Of a stretch of DNA of 9,434 nt, positions 1 through 6,145 are shown piece after piece; positions within the stretch are counted from its first letter, which is position 1; each line of letters begins with the position of its first letter. The DNA is taken from NCBI GenBank assembly GCA_913046805.1, contig CAJWTA010000040.1, positions 1 through 9,434 of the forward strand, given 5' to 3'. The DNA is from an uncultured Fidelibacterota bacterium. GTDB taxonomy: Bacteria; Marinisomatota; Marinisomatia; Marinisomatales; TCS55. A program made the position numbers and the translations under genes. Under the pieces are notes generated by a model. The model did not search any database. It saw nothing but the letters and a program-made list of their open reading frames with translations, and had not been told where the DNA came from.

Positions 1-1013
1 CTGTATTTTAAGATGAGTTCATTTAATGAGCTTTTTAGTTTTTCAATTGTTAGGTTAAGCCCTGAAAGCTCATCAAGATCTGTCTTGATTTTCTCAACAT
101 GATCGATAACCGACTCAATTGATCCTCCATATTTTCGCTTTAAACTTTCAATCGATTGAAGCCTATCATTTACTTCGCTAAGTTTTGATGGATCGCTTTC
201 AATTTGATCAAGGTACTCGACCAACCCAGAAGAGGATTCCTGAATTGACATGGAAGATTGCTTCAAAGCATCTAAAAAATTTGAGAGTTTTTTGTCATAC
301 TTTGAAAGACCCTCCAATTCATCTATCGCTGAATACAGCTGTTTGTAAATTGAATGATCGTGTTCAGTGAGACTTTGATTAAGTTTTTGAATTGCATTAA
401 TGGTTTCTTCGGAATTATTCAAACGCTTGAATTCAGCTGTTAATTCTTCATCCTCATTGAGCTTTGGGCTAATTAATTGAATCTCATTTAATTGAAACTC
501 AAGGAAATCTTTTTTATCATTTGATTGTTTAGACAATTCAAGCTTTTTTGCTAGATCTTCTTTTGTAAAGATTAGCTCATTGTATATTTTTTCAATAGCA
601 CTGAGTTTGTTTTCATTTTTACAAAAACGATCCAAAAAATCTATGTGCGTACGACTGTTCATGATTAGCTGTTGCTCGTTCTGTCCGTGAAAATCAGCAA
701 AGCTATAAACTAGCTCTCGATACGATTCTTCCGATAAAGGCTCTTCATCAACATAGGATTTTATCCTTCCGCCTTTAGAGAGCAATCTACGGTAATTCTT
801 CTGATTGCTAAGACTGACCTCAACAACTGATCGCTCTTGACCGCTTCTTACATCTGTTTTTTCTGCCTTTGATCCTAGTGCGAGTGACAGTGCTTTCACT
901 ATTAGGGACTTACCAGCACCCGTTTCACCAGTAATAACTGTAAATCCATCAAAAAAAGGAAGATCTAACTCTCGAACAATAGCGTAGTCTTTTATATAGA
1001 TTTTATTTATCAT
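1..1013 (-). CDS. recN: DNA repair protein RecN, N-terminal 337 residues (runs off the left edge)
   Basis: RecN is an SMC-like ATPase of the cytoplasm that acts in recombinational repair of double-strand breaks. I translated the frame by hand from the ATG at 1013 to base 3 and found no stop, so the C-terminal part (Walker B, signature motif) lies outside the window. Full-length RecN is about 550 residues. Visible motifs are the N-terminal ATPase opening (MINKIYIKDYAIV), Walker A GETGAGKS at residues 29-36, the RecN-typical DFHGQNEQQ at 107-115, LNNSEE at 198-203 in the coiled-coil arm, and LKRKYGG at 291-297. Residues from about 135 are rich in Lys, Glu and Leu, as expected for a coiled coil. 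The start overlaps the end of the VanZ-like gene by 11 bases and has no good Shine-Dalgarno sequence, which points to translation coupled to the upstream gene. The family call is secure. Confidence 0.95.
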   Translation of the reverse strand, partial: MINKIYIKDYAIVRELDLPFFDGFTVITGETGAGKSLIVKALSLALGSKAEKTDVRSGQERSVVEVSLSNQKNYRRLLSKGGRIKSYVDEEPLSEESYRELVYSFADFHGQNEQQLIMNSRTHIDFLDRFCKNENKLSAIEKIYNELIFTKEDLAKKLELSKQSNDKKDFLEFQLNEIQLISPKLNEDEELTAEFKRLNNSEETINAIQKLNQSLTEHDHSIYKQLYSAIDELEGLSKYDKKLSNFLDALKQSSMSIQESSSGLVEYLDQIESDPSKLSEVNDRLQSIESLKRKYGGSIESVIDHVEKIKTDLDELSGLNLTIEKLKSSLNELILKY

Positions 1014-1353
1014 TGCTTACGGTATAAACTAAAATTAAACCAACAGCAAAACCAAGCGTATCGCTTAAGACATCCAAGCCGCTTGAAAACCTGCCAGATA
1101 TAAATGATTGTAGGTATTCATCCATCAATCCAAATAAAAGACCAGCTGGAATTAAAGCTAGCACCGTTTTTTTCGAAACTTTTGGCATACTTTTAATAGC
1201 TAACATTCCAAATATAAAATATTCAAAAAAATGAATTACCTTATCGTACTGAAGTAGCCAAGATTTAGGAAGTTCGCTGCTAGGTGTAGATGAAAGCATT
1301 AATATTAATAACGCATATAATGCAAATAAGACTCTGTAAAATTTATAATTCAT
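1003..1353 (-). CDS. VanZ-like family membrane protein
   Basis: This is a 116-residue integral membrane protein of the VanZ-like family. Hydrophobic segments lie at about residues 4-21, 39-54, 63-77 and 97-112, giving four likely membrane spans. The family motifs are present: DKVIHFFEY at 37-45 and, after the third span, DEYLQSF at 78-84 followed by GRFSSGLDVLSDTLG at 87-101. The founding member, VanZ, raises teicoplanin resistance in enterococci, but most members, including short single-domain ones like this, have no established function, so I do not infer resistance. The gene overlaps nnr upstream and recN downstream by 11 bases each. The only Shine-Dalgarno-like bases are a poorly placed AGGA well upstream, so translation is probably coupled to nnr. 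Confidence 0.87.
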   Translation of the reverse strand: MNYKFYRVLFALYALLILMLSSTPSSELPKSWLLQYDKVIHFFEYFIFGMLAIKSMPKVSKKTVLALIPAGLLFGLMDEYLQSFISGRFSSGLDVLSDTLGFAVGLILVYTVSNDK

Positions 1354-2866
1354 ACCCAGAAAGTATTTTTCCTATTTCTATTAACAGGTCGCTCGCAATA
1401 AGACCTCTTTGACTAATATTATTTGATTGATTATCTGCTGCAAGTCCATGAATAAATGTACTTACAATTGATGATTCAAGTGAATTATATCCTTGTGATA
1501 TAAGCGAAGCAATAACACCACTCAACACATCTCCTGTCCCCGCTGTCGCAAGGCCCGGGTTTCCAGTTGAATTAATATATCCATTAATCCCATCGGATAT
1601 AATTGTAGAATCATTTTTTGCAACTAAAACACCAGGCATGTTTGTGGTCATCTTTTCAAAAATATTAATCATGTCCATCTTAAACTCTTCCGCATCTATT
1701 TCGAACAACTTGCTAAGCTCTCCAATGTGAGGGGTAAATACAAAGTCATTTTTTATTTTTTTAAGCAATGAAAAATCATTGTAAAATGGACTAAACCCAT
1801 CCGCATCAACTACCATAGGCTTATCAATCTCAAGATAAAGATTGTGCAATAATCTCACAGTATCCTTATTTCTTCCAAGTCCGGGCCCAATCAAAACCGA
1901 ATCAGCCCAATCGATATTGTCCATTATCTGATTATAATTGTCATTTGTAAAAAATCCCGAACCTCTATCCTCGCATGACACAGTCATCCCTTCTGTAATT
2001 TTGCGTTCGTAGACAATATTTAGTGATTTTGGGGCAAATGTTTTCGTTAATCCGCAACCAGATCGCAATGCACCCATCGTTGCAAGATAGGCTGCGCCTG
2101 TCATACCCTCTGAACCAGCTAATATCAAAACCTTACCCTGTTTGTACTTGTGGGTATTTTTTTTAAGAGGTTGTAAAATATTTCTAATTAGATCATCTGT
2201 TATAACATTCCATTTTTGGCCATTCAACTCGTTGATTTTATTCGGAAATCCGATATCAACCGATCTGATGGTACCACTATAACTTTTACCAGGCTCTAAA
2301 AGAGATCCTATTTTTGGGTAGCCCATTGCAATGGTATAATCTGCACTCACTGCTTTTGTGCATACTGTACCGCTATCGCTACATACCCCAGTTGGAATAT
2401 CGCAAGAAATAACTACAGAAAATCTATTTATCCACGTGGCCCAGTTTTTTAGGTTCTCGTAAAGCTCACCCTTAAAACCTATGCCTAGCATTGAATCTAT
2501 TGCCAAACTATTGAAATCGTAGACAGATGGAGGATCAGAGTCAAAAATAACAGAAATATTTTCTTTCAAGCATTCTTTGTAATAATATGATGTTTCATTC
2601 GAAAAATATTGGGCACTATATATTGAGAAAACGGCAATGCTGAAACCGCACTTATTTAAATAAACTGCAGCAGCAAAACCATCTCCTCCGTTATTTCCTT
2701 TTCCTACTACAATACTAATAGATTTTATATCACTAAAATTGCTATTGATAAAATCTGCAATTTTTTTGCCAGCTTCGCCCATAAGTTTTTGACCACTTAT
2801 ACCATTCGTTTTTAGAGCTAATCTATCGAGATCATAAGCCTGATTTTTCATCAAGACAGTACTCAT
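1343..2866 (-). CDS. nnr: Bifunctional NAD(P)H-hydrate epimerase / ADP-dependent NAD(P)H-hydrate dehydratase
   Basis: This 507-residue enzyme repairs NADHX and NADPHX, the hydrated and inactive forms of the reduced cofactors. The N-terminal YjeF_N domain (about 1-215) epimerises the R and S hydrates. It shows LMGEAG at 28-33, the nucleotide-binding GKGNNGGDG at 55-63, AIDSMLGIG at 122-130 with the conserved Asp124, and CDIPTG at 155-160. The C-terminal ribokinase-like domain (about 235-507) dehydrates the S form using ADP. It shows VLILAGS at 246-252, IGPGLGR at 326-332, DADG at 354-357, TPHIGELSKLF at 378-388, and GNPGLATAGTGDVLSG at 435-450 with the predicted catalytic Asp446. Domain order and length match the usual bacterial fusion. 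The ATG overlaps the acpS stop as ATGA, and no Shine-Dalgarno sequence is visible, so coupling to acpS is likely. Proximity of acpS and nnr is common in bacteria. Confidence 0.96.
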   Translation of the reverse strand: MSTVLMKNQAYDLDRLALKTNGISGQKLMGEAGKKIADFINSNFSDIKSISIVVGKGNNGGDGFAAAVYLNKCGFSIAVFSIYSAQYFSNETSYYYKECLKENISVIFDSDPPSVYDFNSLAIDSMLGIGFKGELYENLKNWATWINRFSVVISCDIPTGVCSDSGTVCTKAVSADYTIAMGYPKIGSLLEPGKSYSGTIRSVDIGFPNKINELNGQKWNVITDDLIRNILQPLKKNTHKYKQGKVLILAGSEGMTGAAYLATMGALRSGCGLTKTFAPKSLNIVYERKITEGMTVSCEDRGSGFFTNDNYNQIMDNIDWADSVLIGPGLGRNKDTVRLLHNLYLEIDKPMVVDADGFSPFYNDFSLLKKIKNDFVFTPHIGELSKLFEIDAEEFKMDMINIFEKMTTNMPGVLVAKNDSTIISDGINGYINSTGNPGLATAGTGDVLSGVIASLISQGYNSLESSIVSTFIHGLAADNQSNNISQRGLIASDLLIEIGKILSGYEL

Positions 2867-3225
2867 AGGAACATCAATGCCATCGCTATTGCAAAATCTT
2901 TTTCGTGCGAAATTGAAATCTGAATATCTTTTATATTGAAATCTTTTATCTTTGAAACAAACGGTGCGCCATTACTACGAGATAAAATCTCAATCTCGTT
3001 AAATCCAATCGAAGCGGTGATTTCGCTCGAATATAGGCATTTTTTAATAGATTCTTTTGCGGCAAATCGTCCTGCAAAATGAACAGACGGAATATCTTTT
3101 GAAAAACAATATTCAGATTCATTTAAGGTAAAAACTTTTTTTATGAATTTATCTTTTTGCTTTTCAAGCAGTTTCTGGATACGCTCAATTTGAACGATAT
3201 CCGTTCCAATGAAGAATTTAGACGT
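2863..3225 (-). CDS. acpS: Holo-[acyl-carrier-protein] synthase with apparent ACG start codon
   Basis: AcpS transfers 4'-phosphopantetheine from CoA to a serine of acyl carrier protein, activating it for fatty acid synthesis. The frame encodes 120 residues, the usual family size. IGTDIVQIERI starts at residue 6, HFAGRFAAKES spans 49-59, IEI at 78-80 is followed by G86-A-P88, and SISHEKDFAIAMAL closes the protein. The Mg/CoA-binding Asp9 and Glu58 fall at the same numbers as in E. coli AcpS when counted from an ACG codon at 3225. The frame has no ATG, GTG or TTG before the last few codons, and an in-frame TAA lies at 3229-3231. The ACG sits 8 bases after AAAGGA. An ATT at 3210 is the only other non-canonical option and lacks a Shine-Dalgarno sequence. 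The gene overlaps the HAD gene by 8 bases upstream and nnr by 4 downstream. A base-call error turning ATG into ACG is possible. The product is nearly certain; the start is inferred. Confidence 0.93.
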   Translation of the reverse strand, partial: TSKFFIGTDIVQIERIQKLLEKQKDKFIKKVFTLNESEYCFSKDIPSVHFAGRFAAKESIKKCLYSSEITASIGFNEIEILSRSNGAPFVSKIKDFNIKDIQISISHEKDFAIAMALMFL

Positions 3226-3901
3226 TGTTTAATTCCTTTATTATACCAACCACTTCATGGATATCGTTAACATCCCAATCGGCTCCCGATTCTTTGGTTC
3301 CAAATGTATCGCCATACCTAGCAAAAATAGTTTTCATACCTATCTGCTTTGCACCCACAACATCGCGATCGGGCCAATCACCTATCATTAAAGCCTCATC
3401 TGGCCCAACATTCATTTTTTCTAGTGCTAACTTGAATGGTTTGGGGGAAGGTTTTCGAGCGCCCGTATCATCGAAAGTAAGCACGGGATCGAAAACATGA
3501 TGTAAATTTAAATAATACAAACGCATCCAGGCTTCCCTACTCGGAGCATCAGAAACAACAGCAAGACGGATTTGTGTTTTTAACAGCTCAATTAGGGTTT
3601 TGTTGACATTTGGATAAACGAGCAAGGTGGCCTCACGAGCTCTGCGATAGGCTACAACGCCTGCGGCCAAAATCTTATTACTTACCTCACCAGTAGTCTG
3701 TTTAAGATAATCATCAAAGACTAACTGATTTTCCCAGCCTGTGGTCATATACAGCTCCATTACATCTTTATAGCCACTTTCTTCATCAACATTAAGTCCA
3801 GCCTCATTCATTGCTCTAATCGAGGCTTTAACAGCAAACTGCTTCATTTTGACAAAGTCCAATAAGGTATTGTCTAGATCAAAAATTATTGCTTTAATCA
3901 T
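3218..3901 (-). CDS. HAD-superfamily hydrolase, subfamily IA (phosphatase of unknown substrate)
   Basis: This 227-residue cytoplasmic protein is a probable small-molecule phosphatase. All four HAD motifs are readable. Motif I is FDLDNT at 7-12, with nucleophile Asp8 and acid/base Asp10. Motif II is VVSDA at 115-119, with Ser117. Motif III is the Lys at 150 in ARKPSPKPF. Motif IV is MIGDWPDRDVVGAKQIGM at 172-189, with Asp175 and Asp180. Residues 15-95 form a helical cap typical of subfamily IA. The opening MIKAIIFDLDNTLLD and the motif IV wording recall the archaeal/bacterial TIGR02253 (CTE7) group, whose substrates are unassigned as far as I know. The gene starts 18 bases after the TPR gene stop without a clear Shine-Dalgarno sequence, and its 3' end holds the acpS ribosome-binding site. 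The substrate cannot be read from sequence; nucleotide or sugar phosphates are typical for the family. Confidence 0.87.
   Translation of the reverse strand: MIKAIIFDLDNTLLDFVKMKQFAVKASIRAMNEAGLNVDEESGYKDVMELYMTTGWENQLVFDDYLKQTTGEVSNKILAAGVVAYRRAREATLLVYPNVNKTLIELLKTQIRLAVVSDAPSREAWMRLYYLNLHHVFDPVLTFDDTGARKPSPKPFKLALEKMNVGPDEALMIGDWPDRDVVGAKQIGMKTIFARYGDTFGTKESGADWDVNDIHEVVGIIKELNNV
3234..3239 (-). promoter_or_regulatory. Shine-Dalgarno site deciding the acpS start
   Basis: The minus strand reads AAAGGA here, followed by 8 bases (ATTAAACA) and then the ACG codon at 3225. The site lies within the last codons of the HAD gene. It is among the better ribosome-binding sites in the window, and its spacing is ideal for ACG at 3225 but too long (23 bases) for the ATT at 3210. 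It is the main evidence for where acpS translation begins. Confidence 0.7.
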
Positions 3902-3919
3902 AAAGGTTTAAGCGGGGTA

Positions 3920-5227
3920 CTATTCAACGTATTTTTGAGGATTTTTAATTTTGTCAATCTCATATTCGGCCATCTTCCTCCAAGATCTGTCGTTCCTAGC
4001 TTTTTCAAATGCGTTCAATGCCCCAGCTTTATTACCAGAACCATTGCACCATTCAGCTGTCCCAAGCTCAAACCATGCACCCCCAAACCTATTTTTTAAT
4101 TCCGTACTTTTTCTAGCAGCGTCCAATGCAGATTTACAATCGCCATTCATGTTGTGCGCTCCAGACAAGCGAAAATAACTCATTGCATCTCGTTCATTCA
4201 AAGCTACGGCCATTTCAAGGCTAGCTATAGCCTGATTCCATTCTTTTTCTTCTGAAAAAATAACACCCAGGTTTGCATAGCCTTTTGAATAGTTGGGATT
4301 TACTGTTGTAGCCATTTTCAAAGTTTGCTTGGCTTTGTCGTAGTCTTTTTGTTGAATGTAGATGTCACCCATTGCGCCATATGCTTTATCGTAGCTTGGG
4401 TTGATATCGATAGCAGATTGCAATGCAGTTAAGGCGCCATCTGTATCATTCGTAGAATTTTTTGCTAAACCAAGCGCAAAGTACGCTTTGTAAAATTGAG
4501 GATTGATTTCTATAGATTTTTCATAGGATTGAACCGCTTTGTCTTTGTCGCCCATTTTTGACTGAATAACGCCAACTTGAAAGTGTGCCTGATAAAAGGT
4601 TTTGTCTACATTTAATACCTCATCATACGATGATAAAGCGCCTTCCAAATCTCCTCTTTTATACAGCTGATTTCCTTTATTAAAAAAGTTTTTAGCGACG
4701 TTCTTAATTGCCGTAAGTGCGTTCTTGTGATCTGGATTTATTTCAATAGTTTTGTTGAAATAGTTAACCGCCTCCGTAAAATCTTTATTTCTAAAATGCG
4801 TTAATCCCATGTTAAAAACAGACTCGGGATACTGTGGAAATTTTTCATACGCGATCCTAAAAGATTCGAAAGCGTTATCTATGTCGCCATTTTTCATAGA
4901 TCTAATACCCTTTCCCATTAGGGTGTTTAGCTCGCTGAGACGTTCAAATTCTTGGCGAAACTCTTTGTTTTCAGGGTCTGCTTCAATAGCTTCTTTAAGA
5001 TAAGTGTTTGATTGCCTTAGATCTCCCTTTCGCATTGCAACAATTGCTAGTCCTGCGTATGCTGGTGCAAAAGATGGGTCCATGTCAACTGCGCTTTTAT
5101 ATTCATTTTCTGCTTTTAAAAGATCTCCAGAATCCAGATTAGCTTTTGCAGAATTGTATAACTCGTCTGGGGATTGAGCAAAAACGATACCCATTAAAAT
5201 AACTGAAGCTGTTAATAAATTTCTCAT
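3920..5227 (-). CDS. Exported tetratricopeptide-repeat (TPR) protein
   Basis: This is a 435-residue protein built almost wholly of TPR units. Residues 1-17 form a signal peptide (Arg2, a hydrophobic core LLTASVILMGIV, then FA before Gln18), with likely signal peptidase I cleavage after Ala17. There is no lipobox Cys, so a soluble periplasmic location is more likely than a lipoprotein. About 11 repeats of roughly 34 residues follow from residue 19 to about 425. Most end in the classic pattern of Ala at position 20 and a closing NPxx or DPxx, for example EINPDH, EINPQF, DINPSY and TVNPNY. The last unit is irregular and contains Cys and Trp (WCNGSGNK). TPR arrays are protein-binding scaffolds; the partner is unknown. 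AAGGA lies about 11 bases before the ATG. The tRNA-Leu gene ends 36 bases upstream, so one transcript could carry both. I do not recognise a named family beyond TPR. Confidence 0.88.
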   Translation of the reverse strand: MRNLLTASVILMGIVFAQSPDELYNSAKANLDSGDLLKAENEYKSAVDMDPSFAPAYAGLAIVAMRKGDLRQSNTYLKEAIEADPENKEFRQEFERLSELNTLMGKGIRSMKNGDIDNAFESFRIAYEKFPQYPESVFNMGLTHFRNKDFTEAVNYFNKTIEINPDHKNALTAIKNVAKNFFNKGNQLYKRGDLEGALSSYDEVLNVDKTFYQAHFQVGVIQSKMGDKDKAVQSYEKSIEINPQFYKAYFALGLAKNSTNDTDGALTALQSAIDINPSYDKAYGAMGDIYIQQKDYDKAKQTLKMATTVNPNYSKGYANLGVIFSEEKEWNQAIASLEMAVALNERDAMSYFRLSGAHNMNGDCKSALDAARKSTELKNRFGGAWFELGTAEWCNGSGNKAGALNAFEKARNDRSWRKMAEYEIDKIKNPQKYVE

Positions 5228-5263
5228 ACGTAATTATTTCCTTATTCTTAAATAAATATTTTG

Positions 5264-5347
5264 TGCCGAAGGCCGGACTCGAACCGGCACGAGGTTTCCC
5301 CCACTGCCCCCTCAAGACAGCGTGTCTACCAGTTCCACCACTTCGGC
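5264..5347 (-). tRNA. tRNA-Leu (anticodon GAG)
   Basis: The minus strand folds as a type II tRNA. The acceptor arms are GCCGAAG at 5341-5347 and CTTCGGC at 5265-5271, a perfect 7-bp stem, with discriminator A at 5264. The anticodon stem is CTGTC/GGCAG (one G-U pair) around the 7-base loop TTGAGGG, which places GAG at 5311-5313, reading the Leu codons CUC and CUU. A long variable arm follows, as expected for leucine. The T arm is GCCGG-TTCGAGT-CCGGC, and the D arm contains the usual GG-TAGACAC region. The 3' CCA is not encoded: after the discriminator come C, A, A, so it must be added by nucleotidyltransferase. The gene lies 69 bases after the sulfotransferase-like gene and 36 before the TPR gene, all on the same strand. 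Confidence 0.97.
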
Positions 5348-5416
5348 TTGTTAAAATTTACATACATTAAAAACTTTATATCTACAGAACTTTATCTGGG
5401 TTAAAATAAAAGTACT

Positions 5417-6142
5417 TTAATGAACTTTGATGCTGCGTGAATTCAATATCTCATAATCAATCATACAGCGGTAGTAAATATCTTCCCATTTTGCATCCAA
5501 TACAATGTTTTTATCGGAGTACGGCTGAAAACCTGTGGTTTTTTCCACTTCGCTATACCAATGAGGAGCCCAAACTCCATCAGTATCCCTTTTACCGGCT
5601 GGCCAATAAAGCATTCTTTCATCAAAGTCTATCTGCATAATTCTACATATTTCACTTAAAATCTTTTGGGGGTTCATCAATACATCTTTAGCGTTGATAA
5701 CAATCGGAAAATCTCCGGTTGTATCTGCTACAAAATTCATAATTTGAACTTGTTGATTGTAGCCAAGCTGCATATGGTCCACTAGATCAAACCGTTTTTG
5801 ATAGCTTATGATAACCTCTTTCGGATCTCGTATTAGAAAAAGATTTGTAACATGCTTTGTCCAACTTAAATCAGAATGTGTAAAAATATGGTGTGCCATG
5901 TGTTTTTGATACCACACTTTTTTCTGTTTTGGTATTTCACCGATAAGCATACTTGAAACGGTATTCCAGTCCGAAGACTGGTTATTTAAAATTTCTTTGC
6001 GAGCAGGGTGATTCTCACCGCTCTCAGTTAAAAAATATGCATAATAAGGCTCATCGGTTACGTATGTATCGGATCGATTCTCAAATGAGCGCATCAAAGC
6101 TGTTGAAATGTTGCGAGGTCCAGACCACATTGCTATTTTCAT
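5417..6142 (-). CDS. Sulfotransferase-like P-loop protein paired with the aminotransferase
   Basis: This is a 241-residue protein of the sulfotransferase superfamily fold, probably cytoplasmic, since no signal peptide or membrane span is visible. The N-terminal phosphosulfate-binding region reads WSGPRNISTALMRSF at 6-20, followed by EPYYAYF at 31-37. A KH pair at 80-81 lies where classical enzymes have the catalytic KTH region. LIRDPKEVIISY at 103-114 supplies the Arg105 and Ser113 expected to bind the 3' phosphate of PAPS. DGVWAPHWY at 188-196 is a further strong motif. The 5' loop lacks the usual Ser-Gly (PRSGST type) and has Asn-Ile instead, so true PAPS use is unproven. The start is 3 bases after the aminotransferase stop, with GGGGGA before it. 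The same two domains occur fused in a plant protein family. The fold is fairly certain; the acceptor and reaction are unknown. Confidence 0.8.
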   Translation of the reverse strand: MKIAMWSGPRNISTALMRSFENRSDTYVTDEPYYAYFLTESGENHPARKEILNNQSSDWNTVSSMLIGEIPKQKKVWYQKHMAHHIFTHSDLSWTKHVTNLFLIRDPKEVIISYQKRFDLVDHMQLGYNQQVQIMNFVADTTGDFPIVINAKDVLMNPQKILSEICRIMQIDFDERMLYWPAGKRDTDGVWAPHWYSEVEKTTGFQPYSDKNIVLDAKWEDIYYRCMIDYEILNSRSIKVH

Positions 6143-6145
6143 TAC

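Noticed and set aside
185..370. Plus-strand open frames, such as those at 185-370, 3225-3500, 5953-6240, 6333-6575 and 9033-9290
   Set aside because: All lie opposite well-supported minus-strand genes, have no recognisable motifs or coherent ribosome-binding sites, and look like shadow frames.
3208..3210. ATT as the acpS start codon
   Set aside because: It lacks a Shine-Dalgarno sequence at proper spacing and would cut the first beta-strand residues, giving a product beginning at the GTDIV motif.
3218..3231. Possible HAD-AcpS fusion by programmed frameshift, since acpS lacks a normal start
   Set aside because: The acpS frame is +1 relative to the HAD frame, and I see no known +1 slippery codon and stop context. 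The AAAGGA site with ideal spacing to ACG and the Asp9/Glu58 register explain the start better.
5348..5392. A promoter for tRNA-Leu, for example TTCTGT with TATGTA
   Set aside because: The -35 match is only two of six bases, and such AT-rich boxes arise easily in this composition.
5409..5418. Palindrome AAAGTACTTT at the end of the sulfotransferase-like gene as a terminator
   Set aside because: It is AT-rich with no loop when fully paired, no GC stem and no clean T run directly after it.
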